From: a bacterium
GTDB lineage: Bacteria; BMS3Abin14
Assembly (NCBI GenBank): GCA_022865845.1
Contig: JALHUC010000425.1
Location: 1-7,220 of the forward strand
Length of the DNA: 7,220 bases
Direction of reading: 5' to 3'
Shown here piece after piece: positions 1 to 4,225 of this stretch. The translations under genes were made by a program, and so were the position numbers. Position 1 is the first letter of the stretch. Each line of letters begins with the position of its first letter. The notes below the pieces were generated by a model that worked only from the letters and a program-made list of their open reading frames with translations, was not told the DNA's origin and ran no database searches.

Positions 1-118
1 GTACTGGGTACTGGGTACTGGGTACTGGGTACTGGGTACTGGGTACTGGGTACTGGGTACTGGGTACTGGGTACTGGGTACTGGGTACTGGGTACTGGGT
101 ACTGGGTACTGGGTACTG
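1..118. repeat. Perfect heptanucleotide tandem array, unit GTACTGG
   Basis: The unit GTACTGG is repeated 16 times in full plus six bases of a seventeenth copy, with no mismatch. The array begins at the window edge, so its true length is unknown. It ends 7 bp from the stop codon of the amidotransferase gene. On the plus strand it reads as GGG runs separated by the four bases TACT (16 runs, at 6-8, 13-15 and so on to 111-113), which satisfies the usual G-quadruplex pattern several times over. On the minus strand, the sense of the neighbouring genes, it is (AGTACCC)n. No frame on either strand contains a stop codon, because the unit length is not a multiple of three and all codons formed are sense. 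It resembles the short tandemly repeated heptamers known from cyanobacterial intergenic regions, though the unit differs. Function is unknown. Confidence 0.97.
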
Positions 119-125
119 AAGCATT

Positions 126-827
126 TTAACCACTCTCCCGCCCCGCCACAAGGTCCAGGAACCTGCCGATAACAAAAGAACCGCCAAACCGTACCTGGTT
201 CAAATACAGTCTCACCCCATCCAGGATCTCCTCCGGCTCGGAAACGATCCCGTTCTCCGCTTCCAGGTCCATGGCAACCCACTCCCGAACCATCTCCTCG
301 TCGATCTCCAGGTGAAACTGCATACCGTAGATGTTGGTCCCTGCCCTGAAGGCCTGATTTTCAAACTTATCAGAGCTGGCGAGGTTCACGGTACCTTCCG
401 GCAGATCAAAAGTATCCCCGTGCCAGTGCAGAACAGGAAGAACATGGTCCACACCTGCCAGTAGGGGATCTACCATACCGCTTTGGGTCAGGGTCACCTC
501 ACCCCATCCAACCTCGGGTTGATCGCCCGCATATACCGTGGCGCCCATGGCGCTGGCAATGAGCTGCGCTCCGAGACACACACCCAGGATGGGGATACCC
601 CTCCCTATGGCCTCAAGGAGAAGTCCCTTTTCCTTTTCTATCTCCATGGTGCCGTCGTAGACAGACATGGGCCCGCCCATGGAGATGATCCCGGTAAAAC
701 CTGCAACTCCAAGGGGGACCCCTTCCTCGGGTACATCTATTATCTTGTAGGGAAGTCCCCTTCCCTCAAGCATGTCCTCGATGAGGCCAGGACCTTCATA
801 GGGAACATGCTGTAAAACGATCAGCAT
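126..827 (-). CDS. Class I glutamine amidotransferase (GMP synthase GATase-like, stand-alone)
   Basis: The 233-residue product is a complete triad-type (class I) glutamine amidotransferase domain. The nucleophile elbow GVCLGAQ puts the catalytic Cys at residue 84, and MQFHLE supplies His172 and Glu174. Residues 46-53 (GIISMGGP) form the oxyanion-side loop, and HWHGDTF at 134-140 is typical of the stand-alone 'GMP synthase, glutamine amidotransferase domain' group. There is no ATP-pyrophosphatase domain, so this is not GuaA itself. By family it would release ammonia from glutamine or act on a gamma-glutamyl bond in the cytoplasm; the acceptor cannot be told from sequence. The ATG at 827 fits the family's usual N-terminus (MLIVLQHVPYEGPG). 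It lies 12 bp behind the flavo-diiron gene with only a weak AAGG upstream, so it is probably the third gene of the rubredoxin operon. The heptamer array follows its stop codon directly. Confidence 0.92.
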   Translation of the reverse strand: MLIVLQHVPYEGPGLIEDMLEGRGLPYKIIDVPEEGVPLGVAGFTGIISMGGPMSVYDGTMEIEKEKGLLLEAIGRGIPILGVCLGAQLIASAMGATVYAGDQPEVGWGEVTLTQSGMVDPLLAGVDHVLPVLHWHGDTFDLPEGTVNLASSDKFENQAFRAGTNIYGMQFHLEIDEEMVREWVAMDLEAENGIVSEPEEILDGVRLYLNQVRFGGSFVIGRFLDLVAGRESG

Positions 828-839
828 AAAACGAGAGCC

Positions 840-2027
840 TTAGGAGGTTACAGATTCGGTAAGGATTTTACCAAGGTCTCTGCACTCAGCCAGGTCCTGC
901 TCCGTAACCATCAGCTTAGCTTTAACACCCTCCACAGGGACTTTCAGCTTGATAGCTTTCATCCGATCCTCAATGAACTTCACTGCCTCACCGCTCCATC
1001 CGAAGCAGCCAAAGGCAGCACCGGCCTTCCCCCTTAGTTTGAGGGTAGCCAGGGAGGACAGAAAATCCCATACAGGTTTCACTGCATCCCCGTTAATAGT
1101 GAGGGATCCTACCGCCAGAGCGTCGGCATTCTCAACCTCATCCAGGATCGAACCCGCTTCTGTCACCTCAAGATCGAAAAGGGTGACATCAGCCCCAGCG
1201 CCCCGACAGCCCTCGGCCACGCTTTCGGCCATGCGCCGCGTGTTGCCGTAACTGGATGCATAAAACACCAGAACCCTGGGTTTCTCGCCCTTAGGCGGCG
1301 CCGCACACCAGTTCCTGCATTCTTCAATGTATTTATTAATATCGGTGCGGAGAATAGGACCGTGGCTGGGAGCGATCATCTGGATAGGGAGATCCTCTAT
1401 CTTGTCCATGGCCTTGACGGCGAATTCCTTGAAAGGACGGATAATATGATCAAAATAGTACTTGCGGGCATGGGTAAAATCATCCAACTCATCATCGAAC
1501 ATCCGGTCATCGGCATAATGGCTGCCCAGAAAATCACAGGGGAACAGGATGCCATGCTCCCTTACGAAGGTGAACATGGTGTCGGGCCAATGAAGGAATG
1601 GAGCCTGGATGAACTCCAGGGTCACACCCCCCAGATCGATGGAATCGCCATCCCCCACCGCCTGGACATCCACATCCCTGTTCAGTATCCCTTTGATGAA
1701 AGGAACACCGTTTTTGGAGGCGACGATTTGAGCGGACTTTGCCTCCCGCAGGATTTTGTCCAGGGACCCTGAGTGATCCGGTTCCGTGTGGTTCATGATG
1801 ATATAGTCGATCTGTGCCGGATCTACCAGGGTCTCAATGGTGGAAAGGTAAGAGTCGTAGAACCTGGCCTTCACCGTTTCAATAAGGGCGCAGCCTTTGG
1901 ATCCCTGAACCAGGTAGGAGTTGTAGGTCGTTCCCTGCTCCGCCTTCATGATCACGTCAAAAACACGAATGTCCCTGTCGATAGCACCTATCCAGTGAAC
2001 ACCAGGTGCAAGTTGGATCGCGCTCAA
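840..2027 (-). CDS. fprA: Flavo-diiron protein (A-type flavoprotein, rubredoxin:oxygen oxidoreductase)
   Basis: The 395-residue protein has the two-domain layout of class A flavo-diiron proteins: an N-terminal metallo-beta-lactamase-like diiron domain (about 1-245) and a C-terminal flavodoxin domain (about 250-395). The iron ligands are all visible: His80, Glu82, Asp84 and His85 in NHTEPDH, His146 in LHWPD, Asp165 in PCDFLGSH and His222 in APSHGP, nearly the same positions as in Desulfovibrio gigas ROO. The FMN loop is at 255-264 (YASSYGNT) with a second contact near GSLTINGD at 307-314. The enzyme reduces O2 to water, or NO to N2O, with electrons from rubredoxin. I place the start at TTG 2027: it has GAGGAGG six bases upstream and gives the normal family N-terminus. 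The longer frame from 2135 would overlap the rubredoxin gene and add 36 unrelated residues. No C-terminal rubredoxin or flavin reductase extension is present, in line with the separate rubredoxin gene upstream. O2 versus NO preference cannot be decided. Confidence 0.96.
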   Translation of the reverse strand: MSAIQLAPGVHWIGAIDRDIRVFDVIMKAEQGTTYNSYLVQGSKGCALIETVKARFYDSYLSTIETLVDPAQIDYIIMNHTEPDHSGSLDKILREAKSAQIVASKNGVPFIKGILNRDVDVQAVGDGDSIDLGGVTLEFIQAPFLHWPDTMFTFVREHGILFPCDFLGSHYADDRMFDDELDDFTHARKYYFDHIIRPFKEFAVKAMDKIEDLPIQMIAPSHGPILRTDINKYIEECRNWCAAPPKGEKPRVLVFYASSYGNTRRMAESVAEGCRGAGADVTLFDLEVTEAGSILDEVENADALAVGSLTINGDAVKPVWDFLSSLATLKLRGKAGAAFGCFGWSGEAVKFIEDRMKAIKLKVPVEGVKAKLMVTEQDLAECRDLGKILTESVTS

Positions 2028-2040
2028 TTTAATCCTCCTC
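2025..2040 (-). promoter_or_regulatory. Shine-Dalgarno and TTG start of the flavo-diiron gene, inside the rubredoxin 3' end
   Basis: On the minus strand GAGGAGG (2040-2034) encodes the final Glu-Glu-Asp of rubredoxin and also forms a near-perfect ribosome binding site. The rubredoxin stop TAA (2031-2029) is followed after one base by TTG (2027-2025), giving a six-base SD-to-start spacing. This decides the start of the flavo-diiron gene and suggests translational coupling that keeps the two partners co-produced. Confidence 0.88.
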
Positions 2041-2187
2041 GAAAAAGCTCTTGTCTGCACCGCACTCGGGGCATACCCAATCTTCGGGTAGATCGTCAAA
2101 AGAGGTCCCGGCTGCGATCCCTGCGTCCGGATCACCTACTTCGGGGTCATAGAGATAACCACAGACTGTACAGTTATACTTTTTCAT
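2029..2187 (-). CDS. rub: Rubredoxin
   Basis: This 52-residue protein is a typical small rubredoxin, a one-iron electron carrier of the cytoplasm. The four cysteine ligands are Cys6 and Cys9 (CTVCGY) and Cys39 and Cys42 (CPECGA). The conserved aromatic and acidic core [14 protein letters not shown] and [11 protein letters not shown] is intact. The ATG at 2187 is chosen because GGGAGG sits seven bases upstream and because the protein then has the family's standard length; the frame is open for another 23 codons upstream, but that part looks non-coding and lies over the promoter and leader. It is the first gene of the operon and the likely electron donor to the flavo-diiron protein encoded next, the same order as in Desulfovibrio rub-roo. 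Alternative partners such as rubrerythrin or a superoxide reductase are not in the window. Confidence 0.97.
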   Translation of the reverse strand: MKKYNCTVCGYLYDPEVGDPDAGIAAGTSFDDLPEDWVCPECGADKSFFEED

Positions 2188-2219
2188 GGTCTTTCCTCCC
2201 TTTTCCAGTGTTATTTGAC

Positions 2220-2240
2220 CGGCCAGGACCATCCCGGCCG
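2220..2240 (-). other. 5'-leader hairpin of the rubredoxin mRNA
   Basis: The minus-strand transcript can form an eight-pair stem, CGGCCGGG with CCUGGCCG, around the five-base loop AUGGU. One of the pairs is a G-U wobble that exists only in the minus-strand RNA; in the plus-strand RNA it would be an A-C mismatch. The hairpin would begin within about ten bases of the predicted transcription start and end about 20 bases before the ribosome binding site. It could stabilise the mRNA 5' end or be regulatory. It lacks a U tract, so it is not an intrinsic terminator. Confidence 0.5.
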
Positions 2241-2254
2241 ACTCGAATGAACGC

Positions 2255-2283
2255 ATTGTTTCCCACTAGTCACAGGGTGTCAA
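2255..2283 (-). promoter_or_regulatory. Sigma70-like promoter for the rubredoxin operon
   Basis: On the minus strand a perfect -35 hexamer TTGACA (2283-2278) is followed after exactly 17 bases by AACAAT (2260-2255), which matches four of six bases of the -10 consensus. A start near 2248 would leave a leader of about 60 bases before the rubredoxin ATG. It lies in the gap behind the membrane-protein gene, where a new transcription unit would be expected. This is pattern matching only. Confidence 0.6.
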
Positions 2284-2293
2284 GCTGTAATAA

Positions 2294-3280
2294 CTACAGT
2301 TTGGCATTATTTGATCCAAACCCCTCTGGCTTCCAGAAATACCGGACCAAAGGTAGTGAAATTTTGAGCATCAAGTAACCGACCAGCAAGCGTCCGAGGA
2401 CGATCCATCCCAGACTGGCCCCAACGGCAACGAAGATAAGGGTGTCCTCGATCAGGGCATGGTTGGTGCCCAAAAAAATGTTTGTTGGGAGGATTTCACT
2501 CTTCCCGATATTGTTTTGCCTTGTCTCTTCAATAATGAGACCTGCGCCATAGGCCAGACCAAGAAGCAGCCCCACAGCCGTTACCAGGGAGGTCCGCCTG
2601 TCCATTCCAAGGAACTTCATCGGCACGCTCAAGCCGGCAGTAATTTGATCCATAATTCCGAACTCCCGGCTCAGGTCCATGACCACCATCAGGCTGATAA
2701 TGATCACGATGATCTTGGCAAGGGATATCATGTTGGCGATGAGAATCTGACCCCAGCTGTCGACACCATCGGCCGCCATCCCCGCCTGGACCAGAACATC
2801 TCCACCTCCTGGCATGATCCAGGCGAAAAAGAGACCGGCAAAAATGGCGGCTGAGATCCTGACGGGGAGAGTGATCCAGGCCGGCGTCCCTGACTGGCTC
2901 TGAACCGCGGTCTCCACTATGAGGTTATGAGCAATGAGGACCATGATGGCCAGGATCGTCATCCCTTTAACCGTGAGAGGGATATTAACAGCGACAGCTA
3001 TCGCCGCGTAAATATTGACCAAGCCTCCCGTTATCAGGACGAGAGCACTTTCACCGGGCAGGCCGAAAAAATCCATCAGAGGAGCCGCAGCGGCGGCCAT
3101 GGAGCTTAACAGACCGGTCACCTTGAGGATCTGGACCAGCACCATGGTCGGGATCATGACCTTCAGAAGGTCCCAGGATGTGAAAACCCCCGAAAAAACC
3201 CCCCTGCGGACGCTCAGAACTACCCTCTTCACCGTTTCCGGGCTTCCATTCTTCATCTCAGATTCGCGCTGTGTCAACAT
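2294..3280 (-). CDS. Nucleoside-recognition (Gate) domain multi-pass membrane protein
   Basis: About 328 residues, strongly hydrophobic, with some eight membrane segments. The layout looks duplicated: a first Gate-like half (about 40-160, with GGLVNIYAAIAVAV and AHNLIVETAV) and a second half (about 185-305, with GLLLGLAYGAGLIIEE and TNHALIEDTLIFVAVGAS). The paired HN-x-I-V-E and NHALIED motifs are the clearest sign of the repeat. Proteins with this Gate fold (nucleoside recognition, spore maturation SpmA/B-like, FeoB C-terminal part) are inner-membrane proteins and probable transporters, but the substrate of this group is not established. The start is uncertain. I chose ATG 3280, which has GAGG close upstream (three-base gap); TTG 3277 would have better spacing, ATG 3256 would drop eight residues, and a further TTG at 3322 lies in the foot of a hairpin and is unlikely. 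It is separated from the upstream 77-residue gene by a structured leader. Confidence 0.85.
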   Translation of the reverse strand: MLTQRESEMKNGSPETVKRVVLSVRRGVFSGVFTSWDLLKVMIPTMVLVQILKVTGLLSSMAAAAAPLMDFFGLPGESALVLITGGLVNIYAAIAVAVNIPLTVKGMTILAIMVLIAHNLIVETAVQSQSGTPAWITLPVRISAAIFAGLFFAWIMPGGGDVLVQAGMAADGVDSWGQILIANMISLAKIIVIIISLMVVMDLSREFGIMDQITAGLSVPMKFLGMDRRTSLVTAVGLLLGLAYGAGLIIEETRQNNIGKSEILPTNIFLGTNHALIEDTLIFVAVGASLGWIVLGRLLVGYLMLKISLPLVRYFWKPEGFGSNNAKL

Positions 3281-3321
3281 GGACCTCGCATATATCCCGA
3301 TGCCTTCCTCATGAACGACCA

Positions 3322-3339
3322 AAGGGCCTTTCGGCCCTT
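3322..3339 (-). other. Seven-pair hairpin with GAAA tetraloop, leader of the Gate-domain gene
   Basis: The minus-strand RNA forms AAGGGCC-GAAA-GGCCCUU, a perfect seven-pair stem closed by a GNRA-type loop. The loop is GNRA only in minus-strand RNA (UUUC on the other strand), which favours a role in the leader of the gene starting near 3280. A smaller hairpin lies just upstream (TGCC-GTAAA-GGCA, 3360-3348). No run of U follows, so I do not call a terminator, and it matches no riboswitch consensus I know. Confidence 0.55.
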
Positions 3340-3385
3340 CAGCGGACTGCCTTTACGGCACTTTTAATCGCCGGGGTTGAAGGCC

Positions 3386-3403
3386 TCAGGAGCATTCCCC
3401 TGA
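3386..3403 (-). other. Hairpin downstream of the 77-residue gene
   Basis: On the minus strand TCAGGGG-AATG-CTCCTGA can form a seven-pair stem with one G-U pair and a four-base loop, about 40 bases after the stop codon at 3441. Together with the hairpins at 3348-3360 and 3322-3339 it makes a 118-base gap with little unstructured sequence. It may be a leader element of the next gene or a weak 3' end of the previous one; there is no U tract. Confidence 0.4.
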
Positions 3404-3440
3404 CTACCCTCGACCCCTAACGCTATTGAATCTTTTAAAT

Positions 3441-3674
3441 CTACTCCGAACCCATCTCCAATTGGCGCAGTTTGTCCTCCAGTTCACGGACTTTGGTCTT
3501 AAGGTTTTCCTTTTCCCCTCCCTGCTCCATGAGATAGATGCGGTAGGACATCCCTATGACCAGGAGAAAAAGGAGGATGGTCCTGAGTTCCACAAAGGGC
3601 AGAGTAAAGTTGAGCATGAGCTCAATAACACCGAAAATAGCCAGTGCGATACCAATGATGAGCCAAAGTAGCAT
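3441..3674 (-). CDS. Small two-helix membrane protein with C-terminal coiled coil, unknown function
   Basis: This 77-residue protein is not one I recognise. Residues 2-23 and 31-48 are hydrophobic and should span the membrane as a hairpin, with a short loop (FVELR) between them. Residues 52-77 are highly charged and have Leu58, Val62, Leu65, Leu69 and Leu72 in a 4-3-4-3 spacing, as in a short two-stranded coiled coil. Both ends should be on the same, probably cytoplasmic, side. It is credible as a gene because AAAGGAGGGGG lies directly before the ATG (GGAGG with five-base spacing), and the length and composition are coherent. It stands alone between a gene remnant and a Gate-domain transporter gene. 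It loosely recalls small phage-shock or scaffold proteins with a helix hairpin plus coil, but no family assignment is supported. Confidence 0.75.
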   Translation of the reverse strand: MLLWLIIGIALAIFGVIELMLNFTLPFVELRTILLFLLVIGMSYRIYLMEQGGEKENLKTKVRELEDKLRQLEMGSE

Positions 3675-3713
3675 TTCCCCCTCCTTTAGAGTTTTGACGT
3701 CTGTTTCCCGGAT

Positions 3714-3743
3714 AATGTTCTATACGGGGTATTCTAGAACATT
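3714..3743. repeat. Nine-base perfect inverted repeat over the stop codon of the remnant
   Basis: AATGTTCTA (3714-3722) and TAGAACATT (3735-3743) are perfect inverted copies separated by 12 bases. The right arm contains the TAG stop (3736-3734) of the truncated frame, and the element lies 40-70 bp upstream of the 77-residue gene's start. It could be a 3' hairpin or an operator for the following gene. No U tract follows on the minus strand. AT-rich arms and a 12-base loop make it weaker as RNA than as a protein-binding dyad. Confidence 0.6.
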
Positions 3744-4177
3744 TCAGGCCTTAATACAGCCCCATCATTACCGGTAATACTGTCCCTCTGGAGATATTTT
3801 GCGGCACCGGGATGAAGTGAAAGGTCGATACTACCATCCAGAACGTTGTTGTCCAGCCAGTCGATACTGTCGAAAATGAGCAGTCTGGTATAGAGGCTGT
3901 TGTGAGCGAAGGCGCCCGGATCGTGCTCTAGGAGGTTGAAGTTGAAGGCCGCTCCCATGTTGGGTTTACCGGTAGCTTCGAAGTTGACGCTTGTGTCGGC
4001 ATAAGAAGCCCAATTGGTGACGGCCGTAGTAAGACCCGCATCAGCGAAAAGATACGGATAAGCGCTGGCGAAATAGAAAGCCGGCTTCAGGGTGGAATCC
4101 GCCATGGCTGATTCGAGGGCACCAAGGGCCGCATGCAGAAGATCCTTCTCCTGCTGGAGCAGATTTGCAGTCCTCAC
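3734..4177 (-). pseudogene. Orphan C-terminal piece of a multihaem-cytochrome-like or surface protein
   Basis: The frame encodes about 147 residues from GTG 4177 (157 if TTG 4207 is used). Residues 75-93 read GAAFNFNLLEHDPGAFAHN, followed by LYTRLLIFDSIDWLDN; I recall this pattern from the extreme C-terminus of large CxxCH-type multihaem cytochromes and related exported proteins of Geobacter-like bacteria. Here there is no cysteine, no haem motif, no signal peptide and nothing of the N-terminal bulk. The frame opens immediately after the chemoreceptor stop (4226). The codon pattern and ending look like a natural C-terminus (VLRPEMF), so I read it as a 5'-truncated remnant left by a deletion or rearrangement. 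GGGGAG six bases before GTG 4177 means expression is not excluded. Residues 30-55 (KPAFYFASAYPYLF...) belong to the same conserved tail. Family assignment rests on memory, not a search. Confidence 0.55.
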
Positions 4178-4225
4178 GTTCGCTCCCCTGTGGGACCCTG
4201 CTGGCAACGGGCCCGAAAAGTTGCG

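Noticed and set aside
1..118. The repeat array as a CRISPR
   Set aside because: The units are seven bases long and directly adjoining, with no spacers; it is a simple tandem repeat.
2028..2135. A longer N-terminus for the flavo-diiron protein starting at 2135
   Set aside because: It would overlap most of rubredoxin, has no ribosome site, and adds 36 residues foreign to the family, whereas TTG 2027 has an excellent ribosome site.
2188..2256. An extended rubredoxin start at 2256
   Set aside because: The extra 23 residues lie over the predicted promoter -10 region and leader hairpin, and rubredoxins begin at MKKY or equivalent; ATG 2187 has its own GGGAGG.
2285..2299. CTGTA/TACAG hairpin at the end of the Gate-domain gene as a terminator
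   Set aside because: The stem has only five pairs, contains the stop codon, and is followed on the minus strand by the promoter -35 box rather than a U tract.
1773..2378. A 201-codon plus-strand frame across the rubredoxin region
   Set aside because: It is antisense to the flavo-diiron start, rubredoxin and the end of the Gate-domain gene, all of which are certain; its composition is not protein-like.
3323..3440. Known riboswitch (c-di-GMP-I, purine, fluoride, guanidine) in the Gate-gene leader
   Set aside because: I compared remembered consensus cores and none fits; only simple hairpins can be supported.
3767..3778. Twelve-base perfect palindrome ATTACCGGTAAT
   Set aside because: It lies inside the remnant's coding frame (encoding part of SITGND) and has no other supporting signal; probably chance, though it is close to the dyad at 3714-3743.
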